Assembly (NCBI RefSeq): GCF_017068395.1 | Contig: NZ_CP070615.1 | Span: forward strand, 1-64,000 | Direction of reading: 5' to 3' | DNA: 64,000 nucleotides | Origin: Rhodococcus pseudokoreensis | GTDB lineage: Bacteria; Actinomycetota; Actinomycetes; Mycobacteriales; Mycobacteriaceae | Shown here: piece by piece, positions 8,528 to 15,915 of the stretch | Layout: each line of letters opens with the position of its first letter | How positions within the stretch are numbered: position 1 is the stretch's first letter | The notes under the pieces: generated by a model | What the model was told of the DNA's origin: nothing | The model's input: the letters and a program-made list of their open reading frames with translations, nothing else | Database searches by the model: none | Position numbers and translations under genes: made by a program

Positions 8528-8856
8528 AGATGGGAAACAAGATCTTCGTCGCCGCATCATGCCGCGGAGCATGGACTGTTTCACCAAACTCGCCCGACCG
8601 CGGTTTCAGATGAACAACTACCCCTACGTGTGACCTGCGGGGCCAATCGGTGGGGAGTGGGGGGAGTGGGAAGAAATGCCTGATCAAACGGTAAAACCCA
8701 CTCCCCACGGCGGTGGGGAGTGGGGTGGGGAGTGGGGTGGGGAGCGGGTTCAAAGACACCCGAAGTGCCTTCGCGTGCACCACCGATGAGCTGTCGGGAA
8801 TCGACTGAGAGGTAGGCGGCGAGGTTCTACTCCCCCGTCGCCCTACCCCATCGTCA
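8528..8856. other. Gene-free gap with G-rich 12-bp tandem repeats
   Basis: No convincing gene is present. The region holds the parAB terminator with its tandem arms (8697-8748) and a partial extra copy of the same unit, GTGGGGAGTGGG, near 8651-8670. The rest (8528-8640 and 8750-8856) shows no further structure I can support. Confidence 0.5.
8697..8748 (-). terminator. parAB terminator with three tandem copies of its arm
   Basis: CCCACTCCCCAC (8697-8708) and GTGGGGAGTGGG (8713-8724) form a perfect 12-bp stem around GGCG; on the minus strand the hairpin is followed by TTTTACC, a standard intrinsic terminator for the parA operon. The right arm is repeated head-to-tail at 8725-8736 (identical) and 8737-8748 (one change), so the nascent RNA could form alternative hairpins. 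Confidence 0.65.
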
Positions 8857-9597
8857 CTAGCGAGACACCGTCCGAAGATGTAGCGACAAGACACCAGCAA
8901 GAAGCCGGCTCCGGGACTTCGACCCGACCACCTTCACCTGAGCATCAAGCCAGTCCCGCTGAGCCGTCGTGAACCGGAACCACGTCTCAACGGGACCCTT
9001 GACCGCAAATGGCTCCTGATGCACGGGGATCCCGGCCGCGGATCGCCCGGCCACCGGCTGGAACAGGCTACGAAGGCCCGCGATCCCCACAGAATCGAAG
9101 GCCTCGATAACGACATCAGCGTGATCACATCTACGCTCGGCCGCGCGGCTCTGCAGTGCATCACGCGTGGCGCGATCCAGGTAAGCCGTCACGGTCACCT
9201 TCCCAATTTCCGTCGGAGGTTCGACATCATCGTCGGTGACCGGGGTCGGGTCCGGGGCCGGCTCATAAATGGGAGCCTGCTTCTCGGTCGGTGTGGGTGT
9301 GGGTGGTGGGGTTGGTTCTGGCTTACTGACCGGCTCGGAGCGAACGGGCACGGGCACCGTAGAAGTAGGCGCGGGTGATTCGGCCAGAGCTTGTGGCGGC
9401 TCCTGCGCTGCAGGCGCCTTCTCGACAGGCCGCGACTCCTCCGCGGCTGGTTCTACCTCGGTGACCGGGGTAGAGCGCCGCGGCTGGGTGGGGCTGCCAG
9501 CAGTCGGAAGGAGGCCGGCCAAACCCTCCGCTCGGTTACCTTTCGGAGCGAAAGCACTGGCAAGGCTCTTGCGGCGAGGAGTGCTGGTTTCGGTCAT
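8857..9597 (-). CDS. ParB-like centromere-binding partner of ParA
   Basis: A 246-residue protein whose start overlaps the parA stop. The N-terminal half is a Pro/Glu/Thr-rich linker (about residues 30-125). The C-terminal half carries two ribbon-helix-helix-like units: IGKVTVTAYLDRATRDAL with the following helices, and VETWFRFTTAQRDWLDAQV ending in KSRSRLLAGVLSLHL. The protein encoded at 12645 has the same two-unit layout. It is not a classical HTH ParB. By position and fold it is the best candidate for the adaptor that binds the 12-bp repeat array upstream of parA. A hairpin terminator follows it. The function is inferred from context. Confidence 0.6.
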   Translation of the reverse strand: MTETSTPRRKSLASAFAPKGNRAEGLAGLLPTAGSPTQPRRSTPVTEVEPAAEESRPVEKAPAAQEPPQALAESPAPTSTVPVPVRSEPVSKPEPTPPPTPTPTEKQAPIYEPAPDPTPVTDDDVEPPTEIGKVTVTAYLDRATRDALQSRAAERRCDHADVVIEAFDSVGIAGLRSLFQPVAGRSAAGIPVHQEPFAVKGPVETWFRFTTAQRDWLDAQVKVVGSKSRSRLLAGVLSLHLRTVSR

Positions 9598-10562
9598 GCC
9601 GAAGCCACCTCCTCGCTGATGGTCGACAGGCGCACGAGGATTTCGCGTGTCAGTTCTGCGTAGTCCTCGGCCAACCCGGACGCATTGCGCGAAAGTATCT
9701 GATCCGTCGGTTTGGCGCCCTTCTTCAAAGCGGCGAAACGTGCGACTTTGGCGACTTCGGTCTGCTGTTCCAGCTCATGGACCAACAAGCCCTCCCGGCG
9801 GGCATCATAGGCAGTAGATTCCATCGTCCGGATCCGGGATTCGAAGATCGGGGCGGCATCCCCGATCATCTCGTTGACGGATTGACGGATCTTCGCCGTG
9901 AGCTTGGTTGAGCGCGAGCCCACACCGAACAAGCAAATACCTGCCAACTGCAGCCGCGGGTTGACAGCTGGCAGATTACGGTCTGGATCACCATCCCGTG
10001 TCGCCGAGAACTGGCCGGCAATAGTTTCCAACCCGTCGAGGCTTGCGTCGTCCGCCCTGACCGGGATGACCACAGCCTGGACGACCTCCATCAGTGCCTC
10101 CATGATGGTCAAATCACCGGGCGGAGTGTCGAAGATGATCACGTCATAGTTGTGCGCAACCTGCAGGAGCATGGCGCGAACGAGCTGTCCGAGCCGCTTA
10201 CCACCCTGACGCTGCTGCCGGGAAACCATGACGGCCGCCAGGTCGAACATCGCGGGACCACCCGGCACCACGTCGAGATTCTCGCGGCCCCCGACATTGT
10301 GGACGATCGGAGGCGCGGACCCTTGCAGGAGCGCGGTGAACAGTTCAGATCCGTCTCGCTTGTCGTAGCCCAGATCGCGGCACAGGTTCCCCTGGGGGTC
10401 GAAGTCACCGATCAGAACTCGGTATCCGGCGGCGGCAAGGAGTCCGCCGCAGTTGGCGGCACAGCTTGTCTTTCCCACTCCCCCCTTGCCGTTGAAGAAT
10501 CCGAACGACACCGGCAGTTCCTGCTGCTCCGCAGTTGAGGTCTCGACGACATGCATGGACAT
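9594..10562 (-). CDS. parA: ParA-type partition ATPase
   Basis: I start it at ATG 10562 because GGGAG lies 7-8 bases upstream; longer in-frame starts would run into the repeat array. The 322-residue product begins MSMHVVETST and carries the deviant Walker A FFNGKGGVGKTS, a switch I-like DFDPQGNLCRDLGY, and Walker B VIIFDTPPG. ParA ATPases use ATP-dependent nucleoid binding to move plasmid copies apart together with a centromere-binding partner, here probably the overlapping downstream gene. Upstream lies the 12-bp periodic array, which probably contains or adjoins its promoter and would allow autoregulation. Confidence 0.9.
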   Translation of the reverse strand: MSMHVVETSTAEQQELPVSFGFFNGKGGVGKTSCAANCGGLLAAAGYRVLIGDFDPQGNLCRDLGYDKRDGSELFTALLQGSAPPIVHNVGGRENLDVVPGGPAMFDLAAVMVSRQQRQGGKRLGQLVRAMLLQVAHNYDVIIFDTPPGDLTIMEALMEVVQAVVIPVRADDASLDGLETIAGQFSATRDGDPDRNLPAVNPRLQLAGICLFGVGSRSTKLTAKIRQSVNEMIGDAAPIFESRIRTMESTAYDARREGLLVHELEQQTEVAKVARFAALKKGAKPTDQILSRNASGLAEDYAELTREILVRLSTISEEVASA

Positions 10563-10646
10563 GGCAGTTCTCCCATTGGACTTTGGTTGTGACGAGTGGT
10601 TCCCAGTGAAGCTAGCAGGATTCCTGGACAACTTGCTGTATGCCAC

Positions 10647-11407
10647 GCGGGGTGAACCGTAGGTAGATCTGCGTGAGCAAACGCGTGAGATGCGACGGGG
10701 TCAACCGTATGAGGTAAGGCGGGTGGTCAAGCGTGGACTAAAGCGTGATGTCTGACGTGCTTATAGGCATGGCAGACAGCGTGAGAACAAGCGTGAGAAC
10801 AGGCGTGTAGGCCAGTGGGAAAACACGCGGATCTAGCTGCAGGTAGCAACGCGGGTATTCATGCGTGTGAATTCGCCTGGCGACAAGCGGCAACTGCGAC
10901 GGGACATAATGCGGTGGTTAACGCGTGTAATGCGGCATGGATAGCTACGTGACATCATGCGTGAAGATTTGCGTGAAGCCACGCATGGTGTCATGCAGGA
11001 TGCTGAGCGGGACAACCTACGTGGACGTAGGCGTGATTAACCGCGATGGATTGCACGTGATTGCATGCCGGTAACCACACGTGTTGGAGTAAGTGATCAG
11101 ACACGGGAGGCGATGCCGGTACGCGCGCGTGAACTTGACCCTGTCGTCAATGCGGGCAACACCACTGGTTGTAATACGTGAGCAGTTCCGTGCGCCGCTG
11201 CTGGTTCGAGCACGAGGGGGTGAACTGAATCAGATGCGTGATGGGGTGCCGTAATTCGGTGCTAGGCACAGTGCGTGAGAGCACACTGGCGCCCGAGCGG
11301 AAAACTCTGCGGATCGAACGTCGAGTGCGGCACAGGGCAAATGCCTCGTTGGGATGGGTCTACGCGCGTGAACGTATGGGGAAGCCGTTGCGTGAACACA
11401 TGCGTGA
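10647..11407. repeat. 12-bp periodic RCGKG array: candidate centromere or iteron region
   Basis: From 10671 to 11138, cutting the plus strand every 12 bases gives 39 consecutive units that all begin with G or A. 36 of 39 have C second and 35 of 39 have G fifth. The exact core GCGTGA occurs in units 1, 2, 7, 10, 11, 25, 26, 31 and 39. The other six bases of each unit vary freely. The pattern continues to 11407 with one-base slips near 11151 and 11260 and another phase change near 11320-11366, and a weaker unit lies at 10647. There is no gene. Same-orientation, fixed-spacing half-sites beside parA suit cooperative loading of a ribbon-helix-helix protein. Confidence 0.85.
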
Positions 11408-11426
11408 AGAGGTACAGACTTGCGCT

Positions 11427-12134
11427 CTACCTGTACTGATGCGGTGTTCTGCGGGGATCGCCGACGCCGCCGCGCTGGCTTCGTTGGAGGTCTACCCGAT
11501 GACTGAGGCCCGCCACAGTGAAGACGCCGATCGCATCGGCAATGTCCTGAGCTCGACGATGTCCGTCGAGCTCGACAACGAGGTCGATCAAGGTGTCCTC
11601 GAGAATGTTCTCGGCGGCCGTGTACAGGTCCCAGAGTTGCTTGAGCTCCCAGGCCCGGATCAAAGGGTTCGAGAAGTAGAGGCCGTCGACAATCCGTTGA
11701 ACCCGATCCACCTGGGTGTTTGTTCTATCTGCAGGGCTCGACCAGGTCGCGAAGTGAGAGCTGGCCGAACAGTCGTCGACTGTCGAGTCCAGTTCGATGG
11801 CGACAGCGACCCAGGAAGTTGGGCAGATGGACCGACGCGCCTGCCTTGCAGCCTCTCCGAACGCGCGTTGGCAGACTGCGGCGTACTCAGTGGCAGCACG
11901 CCGGCCCAGATTCAGCTCGCGCAGATCCATCAGTGAGGTGAAGTCCTGGCGCCCGTGCGTGAATTCTGTAGCCGCGAGGAGCGCCTCACTGCCACTCCAT
12001 TGAAAGCGAGACTGTCTGTATTGATCGCGGTGCCAGCGCAGATCTTCGATCCACGGACGGCCAAGCTCGAGGCCCTCACCGTTTGGCACCGTCATACGAA
12101 CATGATGACATCGGGCGATAGGTGTGTCATCCAT
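11427..12134 (-). CDS. Hypothetical protein beside the array
   Basis: About 235 residues if started at ATG 12134 (MDDTPIARCHH); other in-frame starts exist at 12209 and 12095, and none has a good ribosome-binding site. I recognise no family. The C-terminal half is helical (RVQRIVDGLYFSNPLIRAWELKQLWDLYTAAENIL), suggesting a soluble all-alpha protein. It ends 20 bases before the 12-bp array, toward parA. A TGGGAC box on its own strand lies just upstream of the start, matching boxes upstream of the divergent gene at 12645, so the two may share regulation. Confidence 0.5.
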   Translation of the reverse strand: MDDTPIARCHHVRMTVPNGEGLELGRPWIEDLRWHRDQYRQSRFQWSGSEALLAATEFTHGRQDFTSLMDLRELNLGRRAATEYAAVCQRAFGEAARQARRSICPTSWVAVAIELDSTVDDCSASSHFATWSSPADRTNTQVDRVQRIVDGLYFSNPLIRAWELKQLWDLYTAAENILEDTLIDLVVELDGHRRAQDIADAIGVFTVAGLSHRVDLQRSQRGGVGDPRRTPHQYR

Positions 12135-12644
12135 AGTTATGCAATCGTCCCAAACGTTTCTAAGGCGTAGCTCTAGCGCACAACACATAGATACCGAGCA
12201 TGAAATCAAAGCATCTAGAAAAACGCGCAGCTAGTGCAACATGTGCCTCCCTGAAGCGTCCAAATAGCATACCAACAGCGTCCCACACTCGATTATTAGT
12301 ACAAGCCGACGTGACTGTCAGTCATCCCATAGCTCTAACAAAACCAATTAAATACAAAACTGGGACGGTTATGGGACGCGTCTGGGATGAGTTTGAGGCC
12401 GATTGCGCTGCGCTAGTCGATACCGCTCATGCGAAGTTGCGCTACTCTCTTCGGCGTATGTCAGTGTTGGTCTATGTTCTTCTTACAACGTCACGTTTAA
12501 CGTTGAAAGCGCGCCCTTCATGCACTGTTGGTCGTATGCACTGTTGGTCGAAGTAGTCCAGGGCGGGCTGTATAAAGCACATCAAGATCATTTGGGTTCG
12601 AGCGAGCGCGCCTCGCTCCCTGTTCAGCATCGGAGTACATCGTC
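12135..12644. promoter_or_regulatory. AT-richer divergent intergenic region with six TGGGAY boxes
   Basis: This gap is visibly richer in A and T than its surroundings, especially 12190-12360. Three direct TGGGAC/T boxes at 12361, 12372 and 12383 have an exact 11-bp period. Three boxes in the opposite direction (GTCCCA at 12147 and 12280, ATCCCA at 12324) face the leftward gene. The arrangement looks like operators for a self-regulating DNA-binding protein, probably the product of 12645, or iterons beside an AT-rich unwinding region. I see no gene in it. Confidence 0.45.
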
Positions 12645-13211
12645 GTGACGCAGGAACATGGTCAACCTCAAGCCACCGGGGGACACCGTCCGTTAGCTTC
12701 GACCTTTCGGTCACCGGCTGCTCGATCGGTCGAACACATCGCATCCCAGTTCATTGAGGGTGGGGAGGATTCGGGAGTTGACGAGCCGTCTCGAGAAGCG
12801 CCACCCGAACGAGGGCCCGTGGTGACGGATCCGGACAGCGGAGGGAAGTCGTCCAGCGTTCGAGTGCCGGCAAAGTGCCACGCGAAACTCGAGCAACTTC
12901 GCGAGCAGACAGGAATGACCAACGGTCAGATCTTCATTGTCGCGATCGAGGCGACGCACGACCGTCTGCCCGAGTTGTTGTATCCCGGCGGCCGAATCGG
13001 GGGAGGGCTATTCGCACCCCGAGGTATTCGCGCCAAAACGTCACGTGACGATTCCGAGACGCAAGTGACATACCGCCTGTTCAAAGCGGACTTCGATGTC
13101 ATCGATCAACTTGTCATCGATCTTGCCGCGAAGTCGCGGTCGCATCTGATCACAGCGGCCCTGACGGGGTACTTCTTCGGGGACGACGAACGCACACAGG
13201 CGGCAGAGTAG
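12645..13211 (+). CDS. Double ribbon-helix-helix-like DNA-binding protein
   Basis: 188 residues from GTG 12645, with GGAG 9 bases upstream. After a disordered N-terminus (about 60 residues), SSSVRVPAKCHAKLEQLREQ begins one RHH-like unit and TQVTYRLFKADFDVIDQLV with AAKSRSHLITAALTGYFF forms a second. This two-unit layout, including the KSRS-L motif, matches the C-terminal half of the ParB-like protein at 8857, so the two look like paralogues. It probably binds the TGGGAY boxes upstream (autoregulation) or another plasmid site. Whether it acts in partition, copy control or transcription is open. Confidence 0.55.
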   Translation: MTQEHGQPQATGGHRPLASTFRSPAARSVEHIASQFIEGGEDSGVDEPSREAPPERGPVVTDPDSGGKSSSVRVPAKCHAKLEQLREQTGMTNGQIFIVAIEATHDRLPELLYPGGRIGGGLFAPRGIRAKTSRDDSETQVTYRLFKADFDVIDQLVIDLAAKSRSHLITAALTGYFFGDDERTQAAE

Positions 13212-13223
13212 CGCCGACGAGCC

Positions 13224-13442
13224 CTACTTCTTGTTCGCGACTACCCAGAGCGCAAGGACAATCATCGGCGCAACAGCGACGGGGACGGCCAGAAGTGAGT
13301 GGACGGTCGTCCCGGGTGCGGCGACACCATCGATCGCACTGACTAGAAGGGCCGCAAGAACCCACAACCCTGCAATATGACGGCCGCGAAGGCGCCGGAA
13401 GATTCCGAGGATTCGCGGTGGGATCTGGAGATCGCGTAGCAT
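13224..13442 (-). CDS. Small two-helix membrane protein (72 aa)
   Basis: An N-terminal basic amphipathic segment (MLRDLQIPPRILGIFRRLRG) precedes two hydrophobic helices, about residues 23-41 (HIAGLWVLAALLVSAI) and 48-68 (HSLLAVPVAVAPMIVLALWVV), ending in NKK. No family is recognised. The start lies 8 bases after the stop of the gene at 13450, so the two are probably one transcript. Its 3' end faces the gene ending at 13211. Confidence 0.5.
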   Translation of the reverse strand: MLRDLQIPPRILGIFRRLRGRHIAGLWVLAALLVSAIDGVAAPGTTVHSLLAVPVAVAPMIVLALWVVANKK

Positions 13443-13449
13443 CTGGCTC

Positions 13450-13962
13450 TCAGTTCGTCATCGGGTCGACACTGGCACTCCGACCCCCAGCTGCGAAATG
13501 TTCGAGCGCGTCGAAGCAAGCGGCGGCCGCCTTTGCCATCTGAGCGGCGCTGTGGCGGGCGTTCCTGACCGAAACGCCCCAGAGGTTGCACGTCTGTTCG
13601 GCAGTGGGTGTGTGAGTCGGTGGTATCCCTAGAGCGCCAGCTGTCAATTGCCTGATATCAGCGCTCTGATACCAGGTGGGGGAGAGGTTGACCTCGGCGA
13701 ACAGTAGCGCATGCTCGTCGGGGTGGAATCCGCCGGCGATGTGCCCCTCCATGCTCCTCGCGAGAGTCCGGAGACCGAGTACCGCAGTTGCGTCCTCTGT
13801 GAGCTCGCTGTGACTCGGAGAGGTGATGTTCCAGTACCTTCCGGTGCTCGTGTCGATGGCAGCGATGTCCCTTACCTGGGGAATACCGTCACCGACTGAC
13901 GTCGTCACGTGTACGACGAACAGATCGCGACCATGGTATTCAAACGGTGAAGGGGGAGCCAT
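13450..13962 (-). CDS. Hypothetical protein (170 aa)
   Basis: I place the start at ATG 13962 (MAPPSPFEYHGRDLFVVHV); the longer upstream reading lacks protein-like composition and overlaps the opposite-strand DUF2510 gene. The product alternates strands and helices (VRDIAAIDTSTGRYWNITS; HALLFAEVNL) and ends in a helix containing AAQMAKAAAACFDALEHF. It has no signal peptide or membrane segment and no recognised family. It is followed closely by the small membrane protein gene at 13442. No clear ribosome-binding site supports the start. Confidence 0.45.
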   Translation of the reverse strand: MAPPSPFEYHGRDLFVVHVTTSVGDGIPQVRDIAAIDTSTGRYWNITSPSHSELTEDATAVLGLRTLARSMEGHIAGGFHPDEHALLFAEVNLSPTWYQSADIRQLTAGALGIPPTHTPTAEQTCNLWGVSVRNARHSAAQMAKAAAACFDALEHFAAGGRSASVDPMTN

Positions 13963-14191
13963 GGCGTGCAGGGTAAGTGCGGTCCTGGACTGCTTCGCGT
14001 AAGAAGTGCATCGCCCGGGAGCCGCACCAAATATTGCTGGGCTCCCGCGCCTCAGCTGCGCCCTGTGCACACTGAGAAGTCCGTTGGCGGCTCGATGATA
14101 AACCGAGCGCAGCTCAAACGAGTTCTTCGCACCGGCGAATACATTCGCGCAATGGATACCGCACAACCATTTCGTCTGATGTGATGCGCGG

Positions 14192-14710
14192 GTGACGACT
14201 CCAACTTCGCCAGGCTGGTATCCGGATCCGGCGAACCCACGCCTCGCCCGCTGGTACAGCGGCACCGAGTGGACGGAGCAAACTCGTACCATCCCGCCGG
14301 CCCACCAGATTGCGAGTCCGGAAGCGGCGCCCAGCATCGGCGGACCCAGACGGCACACCATGACCGATGCACAAGGCAGACGCATGCGCGGGATTCTATG
14401 GTTCCTCGGCAGCATTGCAGCCATCATCCTCTTGGCATCCGGAGTCGGCGTTGACCTCTCGGGAATTCAGGTCATCTTCTGGGTCTTCGTGCTCGGCATC
14501 GCCGCACTCGCAGTTCTCGTGGTCCGCGCTCTCGTCAGACTCGGCGACAGACGTCCTACCCCCGTGCACGTTGTCGTCGCGCCGGCGCCGGGTCTCACTG
14601 CTGGTTGGTACCCGGACCAGCAAGACGCGAGCCTTGTCCGGTGGCACGACGGCACACAATGGACGTTGCACACCCAACCAGCGAACACCATGCCGCCACG
14701 TGGTAGCTGA
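14192..14710 (+). CDS. DUF2510 membrane protein with a domain at each end
   Basis: 172 residues from GTG 14192. DUF2510 is a short Trp-rich motif; here it occurs twice, at residues 7-30 (GWYPDPANPRLARWYSGTEW) and about 138-160 (AGWYPDQQDASLVRWHDGTQ). Between them are two membrane helices (about 68-86 and 91-111). The ends are therefore predicted on the same side of the membrane, probably cytoplasmic. The function of DUF2510 is unknown. The 25 bases before the start (TCTGATGTGATGCGCGG) resemble those before the next gene and leave no room for a ribosome-binding site, so both may be leaderless. Confidence 0.65.
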   Translation: MTTPTSPGWYPDPANPRLARWYSGTEWTEQTRTIPPAHQIASPEAAPSIGGPRRHTMTDAQGRRMRGILWFLGSIAAIILLASGVGVDLSGIQVIFWVFVLGIAALAVLVVRALVRLGDRRPTPVHVVVAPAPGLTAGWYPDQQDASLVRWHDGTQWTLHTQPANTMPPRGS

Positions 14711-14848
14711 GATCACCGTCGACATGGGGCGGAAACCCTCGGAATGGGGCGTACGACGTGTACCGGCATTTGAAGCCGCTTTGCGGTACCTGCCGATACA
14801 TTCAAACGACCTATACCGTACGTCCGGTTCGTCTGGTTTGATGCGGAC

Positions 14849-15640
14849 GTGACGACACCGACACCCTCAGCAGGCTGGCATCCCGACCCGGAGGGTCGAC
14901 CTCAGCTTCGCTGGTGGGATGGCAAGCAGTGGACATCTGCTACGAAGGCAATTCCAAACCGCCCAGGCCCCGGCGGTGGGCCGACGACTCCAACTGTCGA
15001 CCCCGCGGCGCGTAAGCGCGGCAACAAGATTGCCGCAGGCGTGCTTGGCGTGATCGTCCTCGCCTTCGTTGCGTTCGGCATTTTCGGCGGCGACTCGGAG
15101 GACGACACGGCCAGCGCGGCCGAGGTGACCACCACGAAGACGCCGGCTGCCGCGGAGACAACCACTAAGTCCGCTGCCGAGGTGTCTGCATCGCAGGCCG
15201 CCTCGTCATCCCGTACGGCCGCAGCCGCGGCCGCGGCCGCGGCAGAGGCGGAGAAGAGACGTCAGGCAGAGGCGGCACGGCTTGACCCGAACACCTATGA
15301 AACTCTCGGCGAGCGCGATTTCGCACTCCTCGCCAAGAACCCCGACAGCTTTGTTGGCCGGAAGATCACCGTGTACGGCGTCGTGATGCAGGCCGACGCC
15401 GCGACCGGCAACAAGCAGTTCCTTGCGCGGACCGCCGCGGAGCCCATGGGCGCGTCGTACAACTACGACCAAACCACCCTGATCACTACTCAAGACCCGA
15501 GCATTATCGCGAACATCGTCGAGGACGACTTTGTGACCATGCACGTCGAGGTGTCGGGTTCGTACACCTATGACACCAAGATCGGTGGCAGCAACACCGT
15601 TCCGGAATTTAAGATCAACATCATCAACGTCACCGGTTAG
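14849..15640 (+). CDS. DUF2510 membrane-anchored protein with extracellular domain
   Basis: 263 residues from GTG 14849. An N-terminal DUF2510 motif (AGWHPDPEGRPQLRWWDGKQ) is followed by one membrane helix (about 61-78), a Thr/Ala/Ser-rich linker with an alanine run, and a C-terminal domain of about 110 residues (YETLGERDFALLAKNPDSFV; ITVYGVVMQAD; FVTMHVEVSGSYTYDT), whose strands suggest an OB-like beta fold. It would sit outside the cell with the DUF2510 inside. It follows the other DUF2510 gene in the same direction and shares its upstream sequence, consistent with duplication. An intrinsic terminator follows. Confidence 0.65.
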   Translation: MTTPTPSAGWHPDPEGRPQLRWWDGKQWTSATKAIPNRPGPGGGPTTPTVDPAARKRGNKIAAGVLGVIVLAFVAFGIFGGDSEDDTASAAEVTTTKTPAAAETTTKSAAEVSASQAASSSRTAAAAAAAAAEAEKRRQAEAARLDPNTYETLGERDFALLAKNPDSFVGRKITVYGVVMQADAATGNKQFLARTAAEPMGASYNYDQTTLITTQDPSIIANIVEDDFVTMHVEVSGSYTYDTKIGGSNTVPEFKINIINVTG

Positions 15641-15675
15641 ACGCGACAGGAGTCCTCCCGCCCGCCTGCGACAGG

Positions 15676-15705
15676 AACGCCCCCGCCCCGCTGGGTGGGG
15701 GCGTT
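15676..15705 (+). terminator. Intrinsic terminator after the DUF2510 gene
   Basis: AACGCCCCC at 15676-15684 pairs with GGGGGCGTT at 15697-15705. On the plus strand the stem is followed by AAAAAG rather than T, so it may serve both directions. Confidence 0.55.
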
Positions 15706-15915
15706 AAAAAGTGGGTCAGTGCCAGGAGTTCCACCAGAGAACTATGGGCACTAGCCAGGGTTGCCATCCAGCTGGTTCCCAACCCGTACCTGTGGAATGA
15801 ACTCTCGGTCGGGTGTGACCTGCCGCTTGGGAGACGATACATATCCGACCATCGATGAAACTCGTTGTGGGCCACTCCGTACCTAATTCTCGTCCCGCCG
15901 GGGGAAACTACATCC

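Noticed and set aside
8493..8900. Leftward 135-codon frame over G-rich repeats
   Set aside because: It is generated by the GTGGGGAGTGGG repeats and runs through the parAB terminator.
10647..11407. CRISPR-like or simple tandem repeat array
   Set aside because: The conserved part is only about 5 bases per 12-bp unit, with no long repeats or spacers and no cas genes.
11238..11936. Rightward 232-codon open frame
   Set aside because: It begins inside the 12-bp array and continues antisense to the 11427-12134 gene; composition reflects the repeats.
13963..14427. N-terminal extension of the 13450 gene to 325 codons
   Set aside because: The extension is antisense to the first DUF2510 gene and has no protein-like pattern.
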